A stretch of 64,000 nt of DNA from Peronospora farinosa (Eukaryota; Oomycota; Peronosporomycetes; Peronosporales; Peronosporaceae): the NCBI GenBank assembly GCA_947646735.1, contig CANTFK010000994.1, forward strand, positions 434,001-498,000, written 5' to 3'. A program made the translations under genes and the position numbers. Below, piece by piece: positions 1 through 12,533 of this stretch. The notes below the pieces were generated by a model that saw only the letters and a program-made list of their open reading frames with translations, had not been told where the DNA came from and did no database searches. Every line of letters begins with the position of its first letter. The stretch's first letter is position 1.

Positions 1-16
1 TTACGATACGACAAGA

Positions 17-2212
17 ATGAGTGCAAAATACGACGAGTTGTTGCGTCTTGTGGTGGCGCTTAGTGACGCCTGTAAGCAGGACAAGAATGTACTGAAGGAC
101 GGTGAACTTGTGGATGCACTAGAGACACATGGTCGACACATTGCACGGCTTGGCAAGCAGCAGAACAAGATGAAAGAGAAGACGCAGAGGATCACCATGT
201 TGTTGCCTCTTGGAAGCAACAAGACGGTCAAGATAATCGAGGAAAAGGTGCTAGATGGAGAAAATGAGGCTGTTAAGGAAACTATCAAGCGCAGGAAACA
301 CTTGATGGATACAGAGCCCAAGATCGATCCATTAGACTACAGTCACAAACTTGACGCTTTGGACATGTTCCCGTCTATCGAGGTGCAACTGAAATCGAAG
401 CGAGTATGCACGGACAAGTGTATCGCTTCCCTGCAGAGTACCCCCAAGCAGGATGTTGTGATGGTTTCTACCGACACGGTGGACTCTTACCGATCTACTA
501 CTGTGGCGGTCGCGGCCAAGGAGAACGCGGTCATGGTGAGTCCACTCAAGATGCATCAGTATAACCACATACAACGATCTGTGTCATCTGAGCTGAAGGC
601 CTCAGAAGCTGTGCGAGCAGCTTCGCCGCTCAAACAACTATATCGCGCAGCCTCCCCAAACAGTGGGGATCTGTCAGCGTCCTCGACTTCGACCATGGCG
701 TCGTATTATGACATGCACGACGAGCACGATGTGTACCCTGAAACGACGCAGCGTTACGCTCGCTCGGCGACGAATCGCACATCTTCCTTCGAATCAATGG
801 ACTGGGCGTCATCAGATGATGGCGTCAGTGACGAGTCCATGCAGTTCCGTAGAATTGCGAATGACGAACAGCAGCAGTCATCCGTTGTCAGGATGCTGCC
901 CCACCCGAGTCCAACCCACGATGCCGACGAACGGCTAAATTTTCCTGAATTACATTCAGAACGCAACGGTGACGCCTACTATCTAGCAAAAGAAAGTGAA
1001 CCTACCTCTGAGTCATCATCTCGCGTCACGCCTGTGAAACAGAAGCACAATTCTCCTGTTGCACCCAACTCGACGGAAGTCGTGATGGAGGTTCTGTACG
1101 GTATAATGGAGCACAACGAGAACTTTAAGTGGTTGATAGACCCAAGTAACCAGGCTCGTGTAGCCAAGCTGGTCGAGTACCACTTGAGGGACCAGCACAA
1201 TGATGGCGCGTCCATTCATGCTTTTGAAGATAAGCAATTTATTAATGAACTTCGGGCGCACGTGGACGGATTGATCCATGAGAATTTAAAGATCAAGACA
1301 GAGAACGTTCGACTTATGGAGAAAAGCTCACAGTTTGCGGTTGGAGTCAAGAATGTAGAGAAACTTGAGAGGCAACTCGCGACGAGCGAGGAGGCTTTCA
1401 ACATGCAGGAGGAATATCACCGTGAAACTGAAGCGGTCTTTCAAAGTGAGCGAGAGAACAAGTTAAGGCTCGTGTCAAGTCTTCAGCATGATCTTGAAAA
1501 GAAGGATTCTCAGATCACGTTGCTCGCTGAAAATGGCGTTGATTCGCCTGCGAACGGCGATATCATTTGTAACCCAGAGATATATCGACTTAAGAACACA
1601 GTGATGGAAAAGAACCGTGAGATCTGCCGTCTCAATTTTCAGCTATCGACGAAGCAGCAACTTGTCGACGAGATAGCCAAGAAAGTTGTACAGCAACTAG
1701 AGACTACATTGAACATTTCGTCTGGTGAGACCCTTTCGACGCTCGCCAATGGCCTCCGTCTCGATATGGACATGTTCCTGTTCAGTAATATCGCGGAGAA
1801 GCTTGAGACAATTGAGGAGCTAAAGGCTGCTTTATTGTCCATGGAGCGTGAAGTGAGTGGACTGGAATCTCGGGTGGTCAAGAAGGCACGCGACAATTTA
1901 CTGTTGAAAACGAAGTTCAAGTCAATGTCCGAGCGCCTGACTGAGGCTAACGTGAACATGTCTCGCGTTCAGGCGGAGAACGACTGTTTGGTGGCGTCAT
2001 TGAAGGAAAAGAAGGAGAAGATGCACGACCTCATTGAGTTCTTGGAGGGAAAGGAAGAGCAAGTTATGCACTTGGAAGAGCAGGTGAACCTACGTCAGAC
2101 GCAACTGGAGGACGTTGTGGCACAGTACAAAAAGATGCAGCGCCAGCAGCTCGATAAGAAGAGCATGAGCGGTCATTTACCTCATCGTAAGGCTACCGTG
2201 TGCACTCAGTAA
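17..2212 (+). CDS. Coiled-coil protein, 5' end uncertain
   Basis: An open frame of 731 codons ends at TAA near 2212. The frame is also open through the 16 bases before the ATG, so the true start may lie outside the window. Residues 1-110 are lysine/glutamate-rich and helical in character. Residues 120-350 are low-complexity and Ser/Thr-rich. A short hydrophobic-aromatic patch lies at about 355-385, and from about 420 to 715 there is a long heptad-type coiled coil rich in Glu, Lys, Leu and Gln. No catalytic motif, signal peptide or membrane segment is visible. A cytoskeletal, centrosomal or scaffolding role would fit the coiled coil, but this is inference and I do not recognise a family. It is transcribed towards the next gene. 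Confidence 0.8.
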   Translation: MSAKYDELLRLVVALSDACKQDKNVLKDGELVDALETHGRHIARLGKQQNKMKEKTQRITMLLPLGSNKTVKIIEEKVLDGENEAVKETIKRRKHLMDTEPKIDPLDYSHKLDALDMFPSIEVQLKSKRVCTDKCIASLQSTPKQDVVMVSTDTVDSYRSTTVAVAAKENAVMVSPLKMHQYNHIQRSVSSELKASEAVRAASPLKQLYRAASPNSGDLSASSTSTMASYYDMHDEHDVYPETTQRYARSATNRTSSFESMDWASSDDGVSDESMQFRRIANDEQQQSSVVRMLPHPSPTHDADERLNFPELHSERNGDAYYLAKESEPTSESSSRVTPVKQKHNSPVAPNSTEVVMEVLYGIMEHNENFKWLIDPSNQARVAKLVEYHLRDQHNDGASIHAFEDKQFINELRAHVDGLIHENLKIKTENVRLMEKSSQFAVGVKNVEKLERQLATSEEAFNMQEEYHRETEAVFQSERENKLRLVSSLQHDLEKKDSQITLLAENGVDSPANGDIICNPEIYRLKNTVMEKNREICRLNFQLSTKQQLVDEIAKKVVQQLETTLNISSGETLSTLANGLRLDMDMFLFSNIAEKLETIEELKAALLSMEREVSGLESRVVKKARDNLLLKTKFKSMSERLTEANVNMSRVQAENDCLVASLKEKKEKMHDLIEFLEGKEEQVMHLEEQVNLRQTQLEDVVAQYKKMQRQQLDKKSMSGHLPHRKATVCTQ

Positions 2213-2592
2213 GACTGAGTGGCCCACGTGGCCAATCATACAGACAAAACAAGGCGTCACTCTGTGCAAACAGCCCTGCTTTATTTTCTCCATACTCTAG
2301 GTACATCCAGAAAAATGTTTGTCTTTGTCATCATTAGAAACATGCCAAGAGACCAAGGAATTATCTGAGATTCACGACGCCTATTGATGGGGTTATAATA
2401 CTAAACAACAACAATAAACAATAAAGATGTCAGTTGTCTGTCAATGTCAGCATACCGCATAGTAAACGCCATCTTCATGAATTAATTTTTTATTTTGGTT
2501 TAAAAGGTCTCATAGATCATGCATGGATGCACGCTTACACAACACTGGGAAGAAGGGCGGGAAAATAAGATCGTGATAGCTCGTCGAACACG
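2213..2592. other. Convergent intergenic spacer
   Basis: About 380 bases lie between two genes that converge tail to tail. The segment is AT-richer than the flanking exons and contains AATAAA-like words near 2415-2425 and T/A runs near 2480-2500 that could serve 3'-end formation for either gene. I see no coding signal. Confidence 0.6.
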
Positions 2593-3805
2593 TTAGACCG
2601 TCTTCTCATACACCACGCGCTTTCCGACATTCGAGTGCTTGATCTTGTTCGAGATCATAGCACCTTTGCGACGCACAGAGCGCGAGGTGACACCAAGTCC
2701 GAAGACGAACGTAGCGATAAACAGCAGGAACAGTCCAACCAGAAGCAAGATAGGCACCCACAGCGGGGCCGTGAAGAACGACGTGGCCAGGAACGGGATG
2801 ATCCACAACGGAAACGTGAAGAAAGTCACCAGCATGGTCGGCACGGCAAACGCCAGGAATACAGTGAGCGCTCCGGCGGCCATAATACCTAGCATAGCAG
2901 CCACAGCCATACTAAGCTTGCGGTACTTTTTAGCAAAGTCCGTAGGCATTTGAGTGTACTTCGACACAAAGCCACAGATCGTAGACATGATCGAGCAACA
3001 AGTCGCTACGAAAGCGTCACGAGCATCCAGCAATTTTGTCGCGCGTCCTGCTGCACGAAAGGCCTTGCGTACCGGCGGGCCAAACCACACCTCAGCAATA
3101 ACCTCGCCACGATTGCCGATCAGTCCGACAATGGCCTTCTTAGGTTCTAAACTTTTCTCTTGGACAATGGAACTGACATCCAGCTGCCCCGTGCCAATAA
3201 GTTCGCCACCTGTTTCATTCGAATACACTTCAACAGTCAACACAGCCTCTTTCCCATGAAGACTGGCATCGTAAAAGAGCTCCAATTCGTTGATCAATCC
3301 CTTTCCCCACTCGGGATTCCTATTTCCATTAAAAACGGGGTCCGTCGTCGCCCATGACTTGGGACTTGACTTGTCCAATTCTACCAGTACTACAACATGA
3401 TCACATCATTAGCATCAACATTCTAGCAATTCTATAAAGAAGCTCCAGCAATAACAACAGCAAGTACAATGTACCAAAAGGATCTTGACGCTTGCCATAA
3501 TCCATTAACGGTAGATTATTGGCTTTTAACACCTTGAAATGAATTGTCCCATTCATTCTGTCCAATGTTTCGGTGATCGACTGATTTGGCTGCTTGGGTG
3601 TGGGTTTAGGGGATGACGCAGGTTTGGGGTTAGCAGAGGCAACGAGCTCGTCGACAGAAGTGACTTGAGCGGCAATTTCAGGAGTGACTTCCGATTCAAG
3701 ATTGCTTTCGGAGGAGGGAGTAGCTGTGGGAGGAGTTGGAGTGGCTACTGCTGCTTTTTCTTCTTCTTTTTCTTCTTGTTCTTGACGTTTCGTTTGGCGG
3801 GACAT
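2593..3805 (-). CDS. C2-domain protein with C-terminal membrane segments
   Basis: Two exons, 3475-3805 and 2593-3389, join across an 85-nt GT-AG intron (3390-3474) and give 375 residues. Residues 1-85 are charged and Pro/Ala/Ser-rich. Residues about 86-235 form a C2 domain, with the typical beta-strand start, the loop Asp residues of MDYGKRQDPF (Asp102, Asp108), and a NP-W turn. The intron falls inside this domain just after the DPF turn. Residues about 270-345 hold three or four hydrophobic helices, followed by a basic tail. This order resembles MCTP-like proteins that anchor C2 domains in the endoplasmic reticulum, where C2 domains bind acidic phospholipid, often with calcium. The Ca-binding set appears incomplete by eye, so lipid binding may be calcium independent. 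The specific function is inferred only from layout. Confidence 0.85.
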
Positions 3806-6244
<2,439 letters not shown>

Positions 6245-6703
6245 GTCCATTGTAGCCCTAGAGTCTGCAACTGTCTTACCTTCCACAGCACGCTTGTCTC
6301 GATTTGGACGCGATGTTTTCATTGCTTTTTCATCGGTATATAGATTATACAATTTTTGCTTCTCAATCGTCGCTTCGTCCACTTTTCTGTTTATATCATC
6401 CTTTCCATTATCGGCCGTTGGCTTTGTGGTGTCCATGATCATCGGCATTCATGGACCTCGCTTCATAGCAATTTTGTAGAGATCATGGCTAACGTTATCA
6501 AGAAATGTGGTAATCGTCCATGATGGCCTCCACGAGTCTGGAGGACTACGACAGCAAAGAGCTGCAGCTCAGCTTTGCTACCAGAACACGAAGATTTGAA
6601 AATGCATGATTAAACGTACATAACTCGTAGTAAAAAACACCAAGACAATGCTTAACCCTGCCGTATGCATCCACTAAAATATTAGTTGCTTGCATTCGCT
6701 CAC

Positions 6704-9700
6704 TCATACTCGACGCCGTTTACGTTCAATTTTCCTCGTATCCGCCTCTGCTTCTTCTTCTTTGCGTACCGGCGCGTCGTTTTCACTTTGACATTCCTCA
6801 TGGTGCTGGCTACCAAGTTCGCTGTGCTCTGACACCTTATCATCATTACTCGCTACTGCATTTCGTTGATGGGGTCGCTTTCGATATTGCAAGGAATGTG
6901 TCGAATCGGTATCGTCATCAGCCACAATCGTGCGTTTGCGTCTTGACGACTCCTGTCCACTGTGTAAATCGTGGCCGACCTGCTTTCCATCTGCAATCAT
7001 CGTTAAATCACTTCTATCGCCAGCAGCACCTTTTTCAGCAGCTACGTCACAAGCGCTCTCATTTTCCTCCTCACTCTCTTCTGCAATGGATGTTGTCTGC
7101 ATCGGCGTAGGTTCGGAGCTAGCAGATCGCCGCTTCCTCTTTAGTGGAGGCGAGTTAAGTGCTTCAGTTGATATTGGCGTCCTTCCATTTGCAGCACTGG
7201 CGGAGGTGATCGATGACTGAAAGTCAAAAACAACCCGCCATCTCGGGTCCAGGTCTTCATTGTCATCAGGTATATCACGTACACTTTGTAGTTGATCCAT
7301 AAAATGATCACGCAGTTGTGCCATGCCTGAGCTGTCCAGGTGTGACAGGTATGCCCGCATTGTTTCCAAAAATTCAAACTGGGTCGGTTGCTCCAAAGAA
7401 TAGCGAACACCTTCACGCAAGAAACGAAAAAATGGCACTCTCAATGAAGCAGGAACTTTTCCAACGCCAAGAGACTGGCTAAACCTTCTTGCGAGCTCCT
7501 TCAACTCCTGTTTGCTGCTTTCCACCTTCTCCATCAAATCTTCTGCCTCTATAACCTTCTCGTCATCATTTCCTGCTTCAGCTGCTTCAATTTCTTGCTT
7601 CCAGACGAGAATCGAGCTAAACATTTGGCGAAGTGCTGTCATCTGAATTTCGAGGTAACGCACGGGAGCATCTGTTTTCACTTGTTTCCCAAATGCCTTT
7701 ACCACGTCGATACAGGGCTCGCTACTTGATGTGAAATATTGCAGAATTGCCGCAGCTTGGTGTTTCTTGCTTGGATTGCAAAGAGACACTCGGCCAAGTG
7801 CTACCAGCAGCTCAGCTTTGCGTTGCTGCTTCTGTTCCAAGTCACTGATAGCGTCTTCTTTTTTCGTTGTAGTTTCGTGGTCATTGTTCTCCATACCATC
7901 TTCAAGTTCTGGCTGTTCCTCTTCAGCGTCATCCATCACTCTCTCAAAGTGTATTTGCGTGAGCAGAATGAGTACTTTCGGCAAAGTCCAATCCAGTGCA
8001 TTGTAGGGAACTGTCGCATCCTGAAATTTCTCCACAAACAGACACCGTGCATCGCAAAACACCAAAAATGCAAAGTGTTGGGCTTCACGTACGTATGATG
8101 CCACATCCTCGTCCTTAAACTCAATCTCTTCCATCGACGCCATCAATTGAAGCTCGGTAACTGTTTCACTTTCTTTGCCTTCGTTATCGGCACCTTTATT
8201 GGTTCTAGCCAAGTGCATCTCCAGCACAGAAATCAAAGCTTCTTCAAGTGTGGATCGTGATTGACATACCTGTCGGATCTGAAACTGGATAGAAGGATTC
8301 ACCGCGGTCTCAGTAACTTCGCTCACATTATCTAAAAAGTCTCGCTTCTTCTCTTCTACACATATTTTGAAGATTGGCGAGGTCATCCACAACAGATCGG
8401 AATAGATTATTGTCAAACCATGTTTAATGGTGTCGACATGTCGAAATCCTTCAAGCTTAGAGACCAATTTCGTCCGCCGACACATTAAATCTCCGACTGC
8501 CACAACAAGTCTGTCAAACCGCTGCAAATTTGGTGCAGATGTGTTGTTATCTTCAGCCACTCCATATGATAAGTCTGGAGGAATGTACCTTCGGACATTC
8601 AGGTATCTCATCAAGCATTTGAGTCGGCACAGAGCGTTGCGCATGGCGTACTCGACGTTCGATATTTCCTTCGTCGATGGGCACCCCTTTGTTTTTCTGG
8701 TTCGTTTGCTTCTCATTGTGAGTGTGTCATCGCCAGTAGTAGCGAATGTATCGTACAGCTTTAAGTCGGCCTCCATAAGCCGATCAATTTTGTCAATGAC
8801 CTCTTGAACTAGCTCGTGCATGATCGCTTCGGCTTCCCGTTTCAGCGAAACATGTTCCGTTTGAAGCAAGTGCGCTACAGAAAGCGATAAACTCGATAGC
8901 AGTTCTTCTTCAGAGTGCAAAAAAAACGCGTGCTTCAACTTCTCGAGGAGCTCCTTTATACAACTACTATGGTGACCAATAACCTCACTCTTCAATGACA
9001 GCATTGGAATCAGTTGCAAGAGCAATGACAGCTTGTCCGAATCAGCTTGGTACAAAAGGAACAAGCTGGGGATATCTTTGCAGTACGTTACGGTAATTTC
9101 TTCCTTCAATCGGTACAGTGAACAAAAGTTTACAACATTAGCACAGCACTAATTGCTTAATGTATACGCCATACAAAAAAGACATTACGTACTTGCAACT
9201 GCTCAGATTCTCGTTTAGCAGCAGGATTTGCTCCACGATTTGTATCATTTCCCACAAGCTTGGTTACAGACGCAACAAGAAGCCGTAGCAGAATAGTTTG
9301 CTGCTTGCTGCTCAGGTCTGGTGCACTCTTGTCCACTAAAAGCAGATCTGTCATCAGCCTCCAATTCTGCAGGACAACTGCAAAAAAGTAAGCATACTCA
9401 ATTGCCAAGCACTACTGATTGCATTGTGGGCAACTATAACTTACGACAGTCCTCCAGCCCCCAAAAAGCATCGACAAGCGTCTCCACTGCACTCTCAGGT
9501 ATGCCGTGATTCTGGATGTATTCTTCCGCAAATTCCACCAGAGCAATTGCCTGAGTGTTGAGCTGTTCTTTCTTCAACTGTGCGTTCTTTGTCTTTGAGA
9601 CTGCAACTCCGAATGCATCATATTGAAGACACACAAACTCTGCGGCAGCTTTGCGAATATCTTCACGCTCGGCATCAAACACTAATTTTTCAACTGGAGA

Positions 9701-11468
9701 AATTTCAATATCAGAGCTGATAAGACTGTGTTTGTCAACGGCGATGAGAAGATGAATACTTTCCCCAACAACAGCGTCGTCCTTGTCGCTGCATAGCTCC
9801 AAGTAACGTGGCAAAAAGCGAGAGTTAAATAGCTCCAACCGTTCCGTAAACGCATCATTCTCGTACAGCTCGCACAAAATCTCAACCACTTCATGACGAA
9901 CTGACGCTGCTTTGTCGCTTAAAAGCCAGCCGAGATACTTCAGAAAATTGTCCTTCAAAAAGTGATCGGGTAGGGTGGTGATCCAGTGGCCGAGACATTG
10001 TATGCTTACCAAACGAATCTCCAGCATCACGTCGCGGTACCGATGCACCACTACTCCAGTAAATATCAAATTGACAAGCTTCAGCACCTGTTGAAGGCGA
10101 CTCTCATAAAGCGCTTCGTTACTCTGCAGGAAGGCTACTTTTTGGACATTTGGGCTTTTATTTGTACCAGTCGAAGTAGTACTAGACGAGCTTGTTTCCG
10201 CATTGAGCTGTCTCTTCGTAATAGTCAGTTGCTCGGAAATGCTAGCAGCCGTACGCACCAACGCACTGCTCAACGCTAGTACAGCAACAGTTGACGTATG
10301 TCGTATCGGCCGAAGTTCGGAGCTACAAAGATTGACGTCAAGTTAGTGATCTTCTCCGTAACATGATATAGCACTCAAGTCACCTTGATAAGGTAGTAAG
10401 CCAGTCGATAAAGTTGTATGCAACATCTGACGTGAGTAAGATCTCGCTCTCGTAGCATTCCTTCACAAATGCCTCCCAAAACCCCTCGAAATGACGCTGA
10501 AACTTCTTCGCACTCTTTCCACGAGACGAAATGAGATACTCTCCATTCACATTTTCAAGATCCTCCAAAACATGATTCACCAAATCTCTCATTTCCAATT
10601 GATCCAATGGCTTCGATTCAGGAACGCATTGTCCCGCACCACCGCAGGTCTAAAGCCCATATACCAATTATATGAGATCCCATCACACCGTTCCAGGACC
10701 TACACCCTCGTACCTCCAGTACTAGATTCAGCACTTCCTTCGTCGCCTTTTCACTATTCTTTTCAAAACGAATGCGCCACTTGCTCACCAGATCATCCAA
10801 TGACACTTTGCCTCGCTTTATCGCCTCTGCAAAGTCCAATCAGGCCGACAATCAGTCAGCACTACTCCCGTTCTGTTACAGAATGTTCAAGGTGTTATCA
10901 TCACGCACCAAATAGCGATTTTTCTTCGTCGTTCTGGTCGTCAATGCTCCCTAAAGTTGCGGCGTTCTCTGGCTCTCCAGATGCTGCACTTCTCTTCGTC
11001 TTTGTACCCTCTCCATCCGATCGCAGGCTTCTCGTTTGACTCCACGGTGAGCGCTTTCGTCTGCTGGATCTCACCTTAACTCTTGGTGTTTGTGCAACTC
11101 TATGTGCACTCTTGGGTCTCGTAACCTTCACTCCGGAAGGCGTAAACTCCTCGTCCTCTCCATTCCGTCCTTCATCACTAACTCAAATCATCAGATAGTA
11201 AGCACTTGTATATACAAAAACAAAGCGGAAGGAAATTGCCGCGGAAAATGCGCAAAGGACCATCACTCTCGAGTGCGCACTGGCAAATATAGTACCTGCT
11301 TTCCTCGCTTTGTTCATTGGGTACCACTGCGTCCTGTTCTTCCTCTTCAACACTCATTTCATCATCACTTTTACGCTTGTCTTCCACTTGGTAAATTGGA
11401 GTAGGCTTACGCCGCAAACGTGAACCGCGTCGAGCACTCATCGCCGTCGTCTCGGAATGCGGAATCAT
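6704..11468 (-). CDS. SCC3: Cohesin subunit SCC3/STAG
   Basis: Seven exons on the minus strand (11468-11296, 11177-10909, 10826-10714, 10649-10384, 10322-9445, 9377-9193, 9148-6704) keep frame and give about 1442 residues. The N-terminal ~185 residues are basic and disordered. Next come the STAG region (LFEAIKRGKVSLDDLVSKW) and the stromalin conservative domain, with the hallmark SSELRPIRHTSTVA followed by VHRYRDVMLEIR and FLKYLGWLLSDK. HEAT-like helices follow, and the last ~200 residues are acidic then strongly basic with nuclear-localisation-like KRKRR runs. SCC3 binds the kleisin RAD21 and loads and holds cohesin on chromatin for sister-chromatid cohesion. The intron before the last exon is only 44 nt if the 9149 acceptor is used; another in-frame acceptor near 9106 gives a longer intron. 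An alternative start is at 11441. The gene is divergent from DRS1. Confidence 0.9.
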
Positions 11469-12090
11469 TTGGTTAAATGGAAAGCTTAAAAGGAAATCTC
11501 CCTCTACGAGAACGGGCTACAAGTCTAAGCAATTGCTCATATATAGGGATGTTTTGATTGATAATCCATCCTTTTCGTATCGTGATCGTTTTCTGCATTC
11601 TGATTGGCTGATTTTGCATTTTGCATTAACGTAGGCAGATCTCCATACTTCCTAACGAGACACACGCGTTTCTCACGCGTGATGACGAGAAGGGCGCCAA
11701 TTAGTCGTTAAAGTGAGAAACATGTGACACTGGAAAATAGACTATTCCGTTGTCGTGAATACAATATGTACAGCGTTAACGAATTCAAGAAAATTATAAC
11801 GCCACTACATGTTCTTTGACCAACTTACGTATTTGTTTGGTATGTCAATCTTACAGTTACGCAAGCTTTCACCATTATACTCTATGAAGCTGTAGTTATA
11901 ACGAAGGTTAATGTGGAAAGATAGTTGCTCAACGGGTAAAATAAAGAATCATCGGATCTATATGACCGACTTACGTCCCTAATTAATATGTTAATCTAAC
12001 AGTCAAGCAAGTATTTGCTGGACTCAAGGCTATTATAAAAACCTACTATCATCAGTTACTGACCCAATAGACACAAGCAGCTTTTAAGCA

Positions 12091-12195
12091 ATGGACGACG
12101 ACAAGCTTCGAAATGCAAAGGGGCTCGCAAATCGACAGGGTCTTAATACAAAAACAATAGAGGCGATCAAGGCGATCACTGCTGTATCTAAGTAA
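12091..12195 (+). CDS. 34-codon ORF with a TATA-like upstream element
   Basis: ATG at 12091 opens a 34-codon frame (MDDDKLRNAKGLANRQGL... ending AITAVSK) that is hydrophilic and amphipathic. A TATAAAA word lies near 12034, about 55 bases upstream. It sits in a long non-coding gap and has no recognisable motif. It could be a short peptide gene, an upstream ORF in the DRS1 leader, or chance. Confidence 0.25.
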   Translation: MDDDKLRNAKGLANRQGLNTKTIEAIKAITAVSK

Positions 12196-12395
12196 TGTCA
12201 TTCCACAGTTGTATAAATAACTAACTACTTTCGATTATGAGTTCTTGTAATAAAGCTCCACTACTACGTTCCATGGAAACGAAAGCGTATGCTCTCGTAA
12301 CTCCATGAGAAAAATGATCTACATCCTCATGTAGGAGAATAGAATGATGTCTAAATAATGCATCCTTGTCTCACGAACATCTGACACTGTGCTTA

Positions 12396-12484
12396 CCAAT
12401 CAAAAATCCTTCTCTTTTTAAGCCAATCAGTATCCTTAATAGCTTATCTAATTGGTAGAAACTTTATCACTAATGATGACCAAT
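12396..12484 (+). promoter_or_regulatory. Cluster of four CCAAT boxes upstream of DRS1
   Basis: CCAAT occurs at 12396-12400, 12423-12427 and 12480-12484, and inverted (ATTGG) at 12451-12455. All four lie 50-138 bases before the DRS1 ATG, spaced about 25-30 bases apart. CCAAT is the binding site of the NF-Y trimer; this pairing with the gene is inferred. Confidence 0.5.
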
Positions 12485-12533
12485 CAAATCGGTGGAATTG
12501 TATCGCTGGCTGTCATAGCTCGTTCAGTAAATA

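Larger units (their letters stand above)
11469..12533. other. Divergent SCC3-DRS1 intergenic region
   Basis: About 1.07 kb separates the two divergent starts. It is AT-rich, with an inverted CCAAT (ATTGG) near 11603, a CCAAT near 11697 and the cluster annotated at 12396-12484. The only ORF with a plausible promoter is the 34-codon frame at 12091. Nothing else coding is evident. Confidence 0.55.
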
